From Zarea fungicola (lineage: Eukaryota > Ascomycota > Sordariomycetes > Hypocreales > Cordycipitaceae), in NCBI GenBank assembly GCA_900169235.1, contig FWCC01000107.1:1-62674 (forward strand): DNA of 62,674 nucleotides, given 5' to 3'. Made by a program: the position numbers and the translations under genes. Positions 33,335 to 42,511 of the stretch are shown piece by piece. Position 1 is the stretch's first letter, and every line of letters starts with the position of its first letter. A model generated the notes under the pieces. It was not told the DNA's origin, made no database searches, and saw nothing but the letters and a program-made list of their open reading frames with translations.

Positions 33335-34159
33335 TGCATCGTCCGGGGCAGATACTGTTGGTATGAGTATAAGCAGTTACTAGCATGGGACTGAGAGGGG
33401 GGTCTCCTAGTAGGTATGCTTATTATAACTTAATTATATTTAAAATCTAGCAATAGCTAGAGGAGGAATTCCTCTTTTATATATAGAAATTTAAAAGTAA
33501 GAAAACGTAAATAATAAATAGGAAAATCTCTCTTTCCTCCTTAGCTGCCATAATGGCCTCGTATCTACGGCGGGCTGTTGTCGGTCACTGTCACGCCTAA
33601 ATAGCCTAATGAAAGGTGCCACAAAGGAAGTAAGATGTCAGGTTGATCTTCTATCTGCTAGCCAGGACTGACAATATAGAAGCTATATAAAACCTAGCCA
33701 GCGTCACACATAGCTACCACAACTGGCTGACATCACAAGTGACAGTCACAGCCTTGACCGAAGGAAGCCTGCTGAGGCAGGATTCATGCCTCTTAGAAAG
33801 TACTGCTTTACCTGAATCAACACCCACAACAGTAACTGCGTATCGGCGCGTTGATGGCAGTATACTTAGCACAAGTGGATGAGCCCTTATGATCATTGTT
33901 TCAATATTTTAACTACAAGTTCGACAGGCGCAAAGTCTAACTATAACAATTCAATGCAATTCTAGATTTTTACAGAATAATTCTTTTTTAAAAAGAAAGA
34001 AATAGAGAATAGCACAGACAGAAGCCACCACTTTGAATACCAAGAGTGCAATAGAAGCTGGTGCCATCCAAAATTCCTCCGTCCCCGAAATGCCTTCGGT
34101 CAAACATAACTAGCCATCCTGTACAAATTGCCTTGTGATTCCAACAGAACCCCTGGGCT
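33335..34159. other. AT-rich region with dispersed repeat copy B
   Basis: No gene supported. Contains a palindromic GAGGAATTCCTC near 33464-33475, AT-rich tracts, and copy B of the dispersed repeat. Composition differs clearly from the neighbouring coding DNA, consistent with degraded mobile DNA. Confidence 0.55.
33804..33958. repeat. Dispersed repeat, copy B
   Basis: Aligns with 28504-28655 in the same orientation. Most differences I can align run G to A or C to T relative to copy A (for example GCCCTCGCGGCC versus GCCCTTATGATC), the direction expected of repeat-induced point mutation. Confidence 0.7.
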
Positions 34160-34414
34160 CTACAAAGGGCGATCAGGCACGCATTCGCAACGATCGTCCC
34201 TGTCGCAAGTGAGTTCGAACTCGGACTGAAGAGGCACCGCGGCGCACCCTAAGATACTCATGTTTCTGTTCTCGCAAGTGAGGGCTCCAAACATGCTGCA
34301 TCGACAACACATATTACAGGTAGCGCTCGTTATAAGGTTTGTTGAGTCAAAAAAGTTTTTGCAGTCTAGCCGGTATCTTGGGCGTTTGCTCGGAACCTTG
34401 CAATCAGAAGTCAT
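34160..34414 (-). CDS. Small cysteine-rich ORF, uncertain
   Basis: ATG-initiated frame of 84 residues with 11 cysteines (at 5, 18, 33, 36, 37, 39, 47, 57, 70, 76, 78), far more than expected by chance in AT-rich DNA. The frame begins MTSDCKVPSKRPRY, without a signal peptide; a CAG acceptor lies about 30 nt upstream, so a leader exon may exist, but I found no donor that joins in phase. It could be a secreted Cys-rich protein with an unrecognised first exon, or a remnant. Not assigned to a family. Confidence 0.35.
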   Translation of the reverse strand: MTSDCKVPSKRPRYRLDCKNFFDSTNLITSATCNMCCRCSMFGALTCENRNMSILGCAAVPLQSEFELTCDRDDRCECVPDRPL

Positions 34415-34569
34415 TTTGTAATAGTTCGATAGTCCTGCAAACTATTTATTTATTAGCAATGTATTTTATTGAAAAGAAATGGGTATCATACAAACACGTC
34501 TGCATTAGATCTCTTAGTCAAGCTATTTTTGAACTCGGCTGACAATGTCTCTGGTTGGGAAGAGCGTAG

Positions 34570-34977
34570 AGCAAAATTCTCAGGCAACGCAGTGGTAAGA
34601 ATCAGCATCCACCAAAGGATTATATAAAATGCGATAAGAGCGTCATTATTGACGTTGAGGATGTCCGTACCGCTATGATCAATTTTGCAGACTTTCTTAG
34701 CTGCGGTACTATTATCTCACCAGATCGGAATGCCAGGTACAAATATGTTGCTACTTCCTATTATCAAGGCACTGCCGTCGTCTACCTCTGCAACTACTTT
34801 TATGCGACAGTTTCATATTCTGGACCTGATTTACTTAGATTCGTGTCAAAGTCATTTGATAACTGCGGATGGTCGAATTACGCTGCCTGGTATCATCAGG
34901 GTTGGAGTGCAATCTCTTTTGGATACACAAACGCCAACAATGGGTTTTGCGGGCCTCGTATTCCGGGGCCACCGTAA
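34570..34977 (+). pseudogene. Truncated small secreted Cys protein (relic)
   Basis: An open frame without an early ATG runs from 34570 to the stop at 34975-34977. From about 34621 it has the pattern of small fungal secreted proteins: IKCDKSVIIDVEDVRTAM, FLSCGTI, YYQGTAVVYLCNY, DNCGW, and a final NNGFCG. No signal-peptide exon could be found upstream on this strand, and a TAG closes the frame at 34567-34569. The Cys usually found soon after CNY seems to be lost (VSYSG). I therefore call it a 5'-truncated relic; an ATG at 34675 could start a shorter 100-residue product. Family recollection is general, not a named domain. Confidence 0.4.
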
Positions 34978-36917
34978 TTATACCATTATGAGGCCTAAAA
35001 AGACAAAAGCGCTAGTTACTAACTAGACCATTTATTATAATCAATTATTAGCACTGTAATAATTAAATATAATGAATATATGCGGCTGCCAACAAGATGG
35101 TCTTCATTGTCGGTCTATGAACCTCGTGCTTCCATCTTTATACTTATTCTGGAATCGCAGATGGCTTAAATGACTCCGTCTATCCTCGGCCTGTTGTGGC
35201 TTGCAGGCAAGATGAGGCGGTGCCGTCTCTGTCAATGACCTCTAACTGCACCAGCACAAGTGCCTGCTAAGTCTCGGGAATGCACAATGGGCAAACTCGA
35301 CTACGGAGATGACTTTTAGGAAACTCACTATAAGTTGCTTAGCAGCGTGGGGAGTCTAGTTGCGGCTTGCAAGCAGAAGTACTTGAATAAAACGTCGAAA
35401 GAGATTGAAAACAAGAAGCCCTCTTTAAAAGAGGCTCACTTATTATATAAGGAGCTTTGATCCGCGACAAAACTTATTAATCATCAACAACAATGGCCCC
35501 TAAAACAGAAAAAACCAAATGGCAGGCAATCAGCAGACGAAACCCAAGAACAGAAGCCGGAGCTTTCAGGACAAGAATGGTAGTCCGAAAAAGGGGCCGG
35601 GTATTTCATGATTCCAGACTCTTCCTAGCGCACTAACAAACGAGCATTCTGACTCAGGCAGGCTGATTCAACATGTGGTCTACTTTGGCTTGAAAGGGAG
35701 AATTGTTCATGTCGGGATTACAAGGTTGTCAAGGTTCTCGGTGATGTCACTGTACGAGTTGTACTGAAGTATTGCCATTAACGTAGTAATTATTCCAACT
35801 ATATAGACGACCAACCAGAGTAAAACTTGGCTGGCATCTGTGTATGCCGGCTTTTTCTTGTCCACCACCTCTCTTGGAACAGCACCACGCATTTGGGCGT
35901 TTCTCTCTGATCTGTAGTTTCCGAAACTTTGCCAAGTATGTCTAATCTAGCATTCATTCAGTTCAGTGCCCCTCAAGAGCCGGTAGAACCGTCTCTCACC
36001 ATCGGTCCGGTTGTTACAGGGTACTAGCTATCTGGGGCCGACCTGGGCCGACCTCCCTTTTATTATGTAGACCTTCCGACCGCCGGCTAGGTGGCCCGTG
36101 TCCGCCGCGCGCCCCTCGTGGGCCAAGTTTTATTTTCCACAAAATTCATTTGTATAGGGAAAAGGGTTAAATTCACTCACGCCCATATCCCAGAGCACAT
36201 GGTGATGATGCCGTCAAAGAGGTGACTGTATACCTCTGGTTAGCCTTTCATGTAAGGTGCAATTGCCTTTGCACAGCGCTCGGCTTGGTCTCGCCGTGCA
36301 CAAGTCAGGGCTGATACCCTTTCAGGCCGCTATTGGAGACGTGATTAAGCTGCTTCCATTAGAGCACAAACGTGCAAGGAACTACCTTGGTGATGGAAGA
36401 CGGCTTACATCAGTATAAACAAAAGTCTGAGAGCATAAACATCCTACATCCCATTATACCGCACGCTGATTTATTTCACAATCAATTTATATTCTCTCTA
36501 GGCTGTGTGTACCGATCTGCGCGAATGGCTCCAGCCGGGGTTGTCTAGTCCAAGCGTGGCACGGCCAACGGGTCCCGGCCGCGCCTCTTTCATCATCGAG
36601 GTATGCAGGTCTTGGTTCCTGGAGCAACTCCCTCCTTTATCCCTCAATTGGATTCATCGCCCTTTTGAACATTTTGGCTTTAAAAAGCACATCTTTCCAT
36701 TTTTCATCTCATACGAGTGACTCCATCCTTTTTCCTTCCGTTGGACTCTTTTCGAACAGCCAATTCCTTCCAGCAACCAGCGATCGTAGATCGACGTCAT
36801 CAACAGCCGGCTTCTTTCCGCCACCCCGCCATACCCCTCCATTTCTGTCCTGACAGTCAACAAGAAAATCCATCCCATTCCACATTCTCTGTCAATCAAA
36901 TCAGAATAACCGCCAAA
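34978..36917. other. 1.9-kb AT-rich region with minor ORFs
   Basis: Two very small frames may be genuine but cannot be supported: 35493-35636 plus (47 basic residues from MAPKTEKTKWQ, about 45 nt after a TATATAAG element), and 35707-35886 minus (about 60 residues from MRGAVPREVV with one hydrophobic span VLLWLVVYIVGIITTLMAIL). Pyrimidine-rich sequence near 36700-36900 is the leader of the HAD gene. Confidence 0.4.
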
Positions 36918-37720
36918 ATGCCAGAAGTATGAAGCCAATTCAACAACTCCCCGATTTTTTCCCCATCATTGTGCTAACCAGACTCCTGCAGATCACCACC
37001 CTCCTCTTCGACTGCGACAACACCCTTGTCCTCTCCGAGGAGCTCGCCTTTGAGGCCTGCGCCGACCTCATCAACAAGATCAACGCCGAGCGCAACGTCG
37101 ACCTGCGCTTCACCGGCCCCTCCCTCATCAAGGAGTTTGTCGGCCAAAACTTCCGCGGCATGCTCCTCTCCCTGCAGGAGCGCCACGGCATCCAAATCGC
37201 CCCCGCCGACCTGGAAAAGTACGTCACCATGGAGGAGGACGCCGTGATTGCCAAGCTCCGCGCCGCCCTGCGCCCGTGCGTCGGCGTCGACGAGCAGCTG
37301 CAGAAGCTTGCCGCGTCCAACAAGTACACGATGGCCGTCGTCTCCTCGTCGGCGCTGCGCCGCGTCAAGGCGTCCATTGAAAAGGTCGGCCAGGACAAGT
37401 ACTTCCCCGGCGACGTGGTCTTCTCGGCGGCGACGTCGCTCGAGACGCCCACGAGCAAGCCCGACCCGGCCATCTACCTGCACGCGCTCAAGAAGCTGGG
37501 CCGCACGGCGGCGGAGAGCGTCGCCATTGAGGACAGCAAGAGCGGCACGCTGAGCGGCACCCGCGCGGGCATCAAGGTCATTGGCTACGTGGGACCGTAC
37601 GAGGAGGAGAACAAGGCGGAGATGGAAAAGACTCTGAAGGATGCGGGTGCTGTTGTGATTATGCGGGACTGGTCCGAGTTTCCGGCCTGCCTGGACAAGA
37701 TTGCCAGCGGCGCTGTCTAA
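36918..37720 (+). CDS. HAD-superfamily phosphatase/hydrolase
   Basis: Cytosolic phosphoryl transferase of the beta-phosphoglucomutase/2-deoxyglucose-6-phosphatase group; likely dephosphorylates a small sugar phosphate. Two exons: 36918-36926 (only nine coding nucleotides, Met-Pro-Glu) and 36992-37720; intron 65 nt with a GTGCTAACC branch site; 245 residues. Motif I LLFDCDNTLV gives the nucleophile Asp10 and Asp12 (DxDNT rather than DxDGT); motif II VVSSSALRRV; motif III Lys in SKPDPAIYLHALKKLG; motif IV AIEDSKSGTLSG. Cap helices occupy about 25-90. Codons are strongly C/G-ending, suggesting high expression, and create a long spurious antisense frame. Substrate unknown. Confidence 0.88.
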
Positions 37721-37885
37721 AGCTTGACACACCCTGTATTCGCCTCATGACCCTAGATGAATCGATGATGCAGATAAACTTGATATAGAATATAATTATA
37801 TAGAAAAATCGAATTTCTTTTTATTCGTCTCTGCTTCTAAGCATTATTTTGGTTGTATTTTTCTTTCACTTTTTTTCTAATCCAG

Positions 37886-39435
37886 CTAGTTTCTCCAGTC
37901 CATCAGGAAACTATTCACGCTCTGCAGTGTCGCCCGGCTCGGATTAGCAGCCGGGTATGTAGTCATGAATCCACCCAGCCTACTCTTGACAAGCGTCTTG
38001 GTAAAGTTGACTGCTAAACCTTCGACACGCACGGTCCCGGTGTCGTCAAACAAGAAACATGACAAGGCCAGAGCTGTACCGACAGAAAAGTCCTTGCCTG
38101 ATTCACACGACCCTACAATGGTGCATTCGCTATTACCAGTCTGTGCCTCAGTCATGTATGTTCGGGCAAACCTGCAGATATCCGGCAAGGCGAGGCGCAG
38201 GCTTCGGCTGCCGGCCTTGCTATTACCCAAGCCAACCTGCATGAGCGTCGGCGATTGGACCCACGATTCTCTCGGCGTCGTCGAGGGCAGCAACTGAATG
38301 TGGCACTCGCTCCTCTCTGCTGGCAGTCGCGCCACATCTGCCATTGAACACACCGAAATGTGCGGTGTGAGCCTCACATATGCGTCGCTGCCCCTCATCG
38401 TCTGCTGCGCCCGGTCGTCTTCGATAAGCTGTTTTATCACATTTGGAAGATCACCCTCGGACGTGCTGAGTAGAGTTTCGGCATTGGACCAGAAGATTGG
38501 CGGTGTCAGCCCATGGGCCCAGTTCTCCGTGTCGTCCCCGGCACCTTGTATGTACCCGCCCTCGTCCATCTCGCTGCCCACCACACGTCGACTTGACGTG
38601 CAGCAAATCACAGGTCGATACTCTTCAAAGATGCCAAAGGAAGCACCATCCTCCGCATCAGGCAGTACGGTATCTGGTGTAATCCACAGCGGACGAAGCG
38701 GCTTGGTTAGACTTGTCGGGAGCTGCAGATTGAGCGCCACCAGCGACTCGACAAATCCTGGCAATAGCGCCATAATCTGAGAATGCGTGCTGGGAGGCAG
38801 CGACGGCGGTAGGAATAATTGGTGTGATAGGGGATTGTCTGGGAGCAAGACGCGGTTTAGGACGGCGCACCAGATGGGAATGGTGGTGGACAGGGCATCG
38901 GGCATACGTTTCCCTCGCCGCGTAGAGTCCACGATGATGACGCTGTCATGCAATCATTATTAGAAAGAAAAAAGGTGAATGAGATGTTATGAAAAGTAAA
39001 TCAAAAACGGGGGAGAAATTACCCATCATGTTTCTCTGCTAGTTCCGCAATATGCAGATTCAGCCGCCTCGTGCTAAACTTCCACGCCCGCTCATGGCCA
39101 TCGGTGCTTTTAAAGTAGGCACTCCCGCCTTTGCGGCCGGGTGGCACATACCAGCTACCGCATCGCTCATTGGCAATCAATGGTCTCTTGGCAGAATCTG
39201 CCGGACTGGCTTCTTCACTAGGGCCGCCAAAGGCGCTCGCCGCGCGCGCAACGAACGCGGCGTCGATTTGGATGGAGCGCAGGCGGTTGTGGATGGTGAG
39301 AGTGGTGCGTTTGAGACCAGACAGGAGCTCCGACATGGACATTTGCTGGTCGTTGGAGAAGAGTATATCGGAGTGGTGTATGCCTGCCGTGGCCGTCACG
39401 GGTGTCGGCTGAGATGCCGAGTCGTGTGCCGCCAT
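37886..39435 (-). CDS. rit1: tRNA A64-2'-O-ribosylphosphate transferase (Rit1)
   Basis: Adds a ribosyl-phosphate to A64 of initiator tRNA-Met so that it is excluded from elongation. Two exons on the minus strand: 39435-39023 and 38942-37886, intron 80 nt; 489 residues, near the yeast protein's length. Diagnostic blocks: RCGSWYVPPGRKGGSAYFKSTDGH, FSTRRLNLHIAELAEKHDG, and, across the splice, VIIVDSTRRGKRMPDALSTTIPIW, which contains the catalytic-domain arginine/lysine cluster. The C-terminal part (GTALALSCFLFDDTG) is the phosphatase-like DUSP module end. Housekeeping gene embedded among catabolic genes; unlikely to be part of their pathway. Confidence 0.93.
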
Positions 39436-39823
39436 TTTTTAAACAGTTGGCTGAGGCGGGGGTGGTCGAGGTACAATATGATCACGAGCTGTAGCGCGCG
39501 CTCGATATTACTGCAACCTAGGTAGTAACGAATAAAAATTGCAATTTTTTATGACAGACTTGGTTGAAATGGCTGATAATCAATGGCTCTGTAGGTTCAA
39601 GCAAGATGAGCAGTTGGCCATGAAAAGTTGTAAACATTTGGCGAAGCTGCCCCACCTACCACCACGACGGCAAGCATCAATCACACAAACAGCTTATCGT
39701 TTACAAACAGTTTTCATGTTCTCAAATCAGTGATTTCATTTTGTATCATTTATTGCCATGTAAACCAAGAAATACCTTTTGACTAAATTATCAACTATGC
39801 TATAAAATCTGCAAATTTCCATT
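39436..39823. other. Spacer
   Basis: Rit1 promoter plus the 3' flank of the Gfo/Idh gene. No coding content recognised. Confidence 0.65.
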
Positions 39824-41134
39824 TTAAACCAGCTTCCAGATGCCATTCTCCACAACAATGCCAACCTCGCGGCCCTCGTCGATGCTAACGCGGCCCGCAT
39901 GCAGAATCGCCGTCGTGGCAATCGTGTTGCGCAGCGTGGGCAGGCCCTTGGCGTCGAGGTCCGCGGGCTTCAGGCGGCCCTCGTTGACGGCGCGGCAGCC
40001 GTCCACAAACTTCTCAATCGAAATGTAGCCGTAGCCCGTCTGGCCGTTGAAGTTGCCGTCCTCGTCGGGGGCGTAGCGCATGTAGAAGGGGTTGAACCAC
40101 TGCAGCTGGCCGGCGTTGTCGTCGGCGACGTCGTAGCCGCGGTGGGCCTGGTCGACGCGGATCTCGCCGTTGGCGCCGAGGTAGTGGAAGTACTGGTTGG
40201 TGTGGACGCCGGCGCGCTCGGGGGCGGTCCAGGACGAGGTGTAGACACCGATGGCGCGCTTGCTGGGGTCGTCCTTCTTGGCCCAGGTGACGAGGACGGA
40301 GATTGTGTCCTCGGTCTCGGCGGCGCATCCGCGGTCGACGGCGACGCCCTTGGAGGACGAGGCGGAGACCTTGACGGGCACGTAGCGGTCCTGGACCATG
40401 GAGTCGCAAATGTCGACGTGGTGGCTGTTGAGGTAGTAGGAGATGTCGGACTCGACGCCGGCCCAGGACTTGAAGGTGTCGAGCTGGTACTTGGGCTGGG
40501 ACATGTACGAGTACCAGTAGTTGAAGTCGCCGAGGTTCTTGGCCTTGAAGCGGGCGTCAGAGTAGGCGGGGTCGAAGCGCTTGTGGTGCTCGATGAAGAC
40601 GTAGACGCCCTTGGCCTCGGCGCGGGCAATGAGCTCCTGGTGGTGCTCGAGGAGCTTGACGGCGGGCTTGGTGATGAGGACGTGGATGCCGCGCTCAATG
40701 GCGTAGAGGGCAATGGGGAAGTGCGTGGGGTCCGGGGTGAAGATGGTGATGGCGTCACCGGCCTTGAGGGCGTCAATGGCAGCCTTGTAGGCCTCGGGGT
40801 CCTTTTGGTCGTTGGCGGGGAACGAGTCAAAGGAGGTATCGAGGCCGTTGTAGACCTGGGTGATGTTCTTTTGCAGATGCTCGCCTAGAATTGGAAAGTT
40901 AGAGAGTGGAATGCGCTGGTCTGGCTCAAGGGCTTTCAACATACGGATAGCAGGGAACTTTGTGCCATTGACGCCAACCATGCCCAGCTTGTCAACCTTG
41001 CCGCGACGACGCAGGTCAAAGAGGGTGAGGCCAACAACGCCGACCTTCTTGTCAGAGGCCGAGCCACCGGTACCGACAAAGCCGGTGGTGTACTCGCCGG
41101 TACCAATCATCAGGACATTGATGGAAGAGGCCAT
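39824..41134 (-). CDS. Gfo/Idh/MocA-family NAD(P)-dependent oxidoreductase
   Basis: Cytosolic dehydrogenase probably acting on a sugar, sugar acid or polyol. Single exon, 436 residues. The Rossmann start INVLMIGTGEYTTGF has the GxG motif near residues 10-13; the family's (E)KP motif appears as LITKPAVK (154-160), and FIEHHKRFDPAYSDAR plus the SHHVDICD segment supply the substrate-side residues (DxxxH type). The C-terminal half is the Gfo/Idh alpha-beta domain. Longer than the typical 340-380 residues owing to N-terminal insertions. Very strong C/G third-position bias implies high expression; the antisense frame of 329 codons is a by-product. It is divergent from a DHDPS-family aldolase with a shared 1.4-kb promoter region, suggesting one pathway (inference). 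Confidence 0.88.
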   Translation of the reverse strand: MASSINVLMIGTGEYTTGFVGTGGSASDKKVGVVGLTLFDLRRRGKVDKLGMVGVNGTKFPAIRMLKALEPDQRIPLSNFPILGEHLQKNITQVYNGLDTSFDSFPANDQKDPEAYKAAIDALKAGDAITIFTPDPTHFPIALYAIERGIHVLITKPAVKLLEHHQELIARAEAKGVYVFIEHHKRFDPAYSDARFKAKNLGDFNYWYSYMSQPKYQLDTFKSWAGVESDISYYLNSHHVDICDSMVQDRYVPVKVSASSSKGVAVDRGCAAETEDTISVLVTWAKKDDPSKRAIGVYTSSWTAPERAGVHTNQYFHYLGANGEIRVDQAHRGYDVADDNAGQLQWFNPFYMRYAPDEDGNFNGQTGYGYISIEKFVDGCRAVNEGRLKPADLDAKGLPTLRNTIATTAILHAGRVSIDEGREVGIVVENGIWKLV

Positions 41135-42511
41135 TGTGATGAGAGAGGCAAGTCAATTGCCGGTGTTTTGTGGTGGAGCTGTTGAGTGAGGATGTCTGGC
41201 CTTTTTCTTTGCAATCTGTACCACAAGACGGTCAGCACGATGGGACAAAAGGCAGGAGGAAAATAATAAAAATATGAAGAAGAAGAAGTGAAAGACGAAA
41301 TAGCGCAGCGTACAGCGGAGAGTTGGGGTTTTGTTTGAGAGCAATGGTGAGCGCCGCAAGCTTCAAACGGCTATTGCAAGCTTCACTGGCAATGCGGACC
41401 GGCAATTGGAGGGATAATATTCTCCGGCCCACTACGACAAGCAATGGCGGTTTGGGGCTGCGAGGATCGGGTTGGCGTTTAAGACGGTGGTGGTTCGGCG
41501 AACAATACCGAGCTTTGGGGGTGAGAGTGGAATTGGCTTTGGGTTTGGCTGTTGCGTGATGGCGGAACAAAGACCGCTGTGAAGCAACTAAGCAACCTGG
41601 CACGTTGGGTTGTTGACTTGAAGCTGCACTTGATTGGGACCCTTTTATAAATTACCCCTCCCCCGCCAACAACCCCGCACTAAGATGGCTTCAAAAGTTG
41701 AGCGTCCTTGCCAACGGAGAAGCTAGAATTACCATCTCTGCGTTACCAGAACATATACTGTAAAGACTCGTTTCATTTAAACCCAATTAAGCTGATATAT
41801 TTGCCAATATTTCTTTTTAAACTTTACGGAGAAACCTCGACATCCGTCCTGCGCCTCTAGCTCATATCGGAAGACCATGAGCAAATATGAAGCTTGCTTC
41901 TGTGTCTCGCATAAATCAATCTCATATTTCAAAAGCCGATATTGAAAACTGTCCTGGTGACACTCCTCATGACCACTTTACTCGGTCCTGTCGGTGTCAT
42001 TTTCCCGACGGGTTGCATTGCTGTCAACAGGCCAGCGACCCCGTTTTATATGGCGCGGGGTTCTCTGGCCTCTAATTGGTGGAACAACCTACATAGAACA
42101 GCTGTTCATGAACGGTTGGCTGCCGTTTCTAAGCGACTTCTAATACTATAATCGTAAAACAAATACCCTTATACTCAAATGCTTCTGAAAAAGAATTTCC
42201 GGTATCGCTGGTAAACGGTTCTGTTGCTTTCTTTTCGACTCCCCAGCCCTCAATAAATCAATCAATTCCGTCGGCTGTCGCTCCGGACCCAAAGCCGGCA
42301 CCGGCCCCGCCACGCCGCCATAAGCCCAAAGAGGCTTCTTATACAGAAGCGAGGCCCCCGTTTATCATTACCCGATATTTCTCTTTTCTTTCTTCTCTTC
42401 CTCTCTTTCTGTTTTTCTTTCTCTCACATAATAAGTGTAATAGTCTCACACAGTCTGCTTTACTTCCCCTCTAGCCTTCCATCTCCCGGCTATAGTCCAA
42501 CATCCATAACC
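41135..42511. promoter_or_regulatory. Divergent promoter region, oxidoreductase / aldolase
   Basis: 1.38 kb between start codons of two highly codon-biased genes. It contains two CCCCGC hexamers at 41661-41666 and 41673-41678 and another at 42305-42310 (GCGGGG on the other strand, matching the CreA/Cre1 consensus SYGGRG), a TATA-like TTTTATAAAT at 41643-41652, and a pyrimidine tract before the aldolase gene. No gene is supported inside it. Confidence 0.5.
42378..42425 (+). promoter_or_regulatory. CT-rich core promoter tract of aldolase gene
   Basis: A nearly pure C/T run of about 48 nt with a single G, ending about 85 nt before the start codon. Such tracts precede transcription starts of strongly expressed genes in filamentous fungi. 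Confidence 0.6.

Noticed and set aside
34570..34674. Upstream plus-strand frames considered as a leader exon for the small secreted protein relic
   Set aside because: None has a hydrophobic signal segment; the tested donor at 34592-34593 gives an immediate stop at the join.
36974..37732. Minus-strand ORF (252 codons) antisense to the HAD gene
   Set aside because: Shadow of the HAD gene, whose four catalytic motifs are intact on the plus strand.
39019..39435. Reading the first Rit1 exon as a separate gene
   Set aside because: Its end (EKHDG) continues directly into the conserved VIIVDSTRRGKR of the next exon across an 80-nt intron with proper phase.
39899..40888. Long plus-strand ORF (329 codons) antisense to the oxidoreductase gene
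   Set aside because: A Gly/Val/Leu/Asp-rich composition and exact antisense position show it is a by-product of C/G-ending codons in the real gene.
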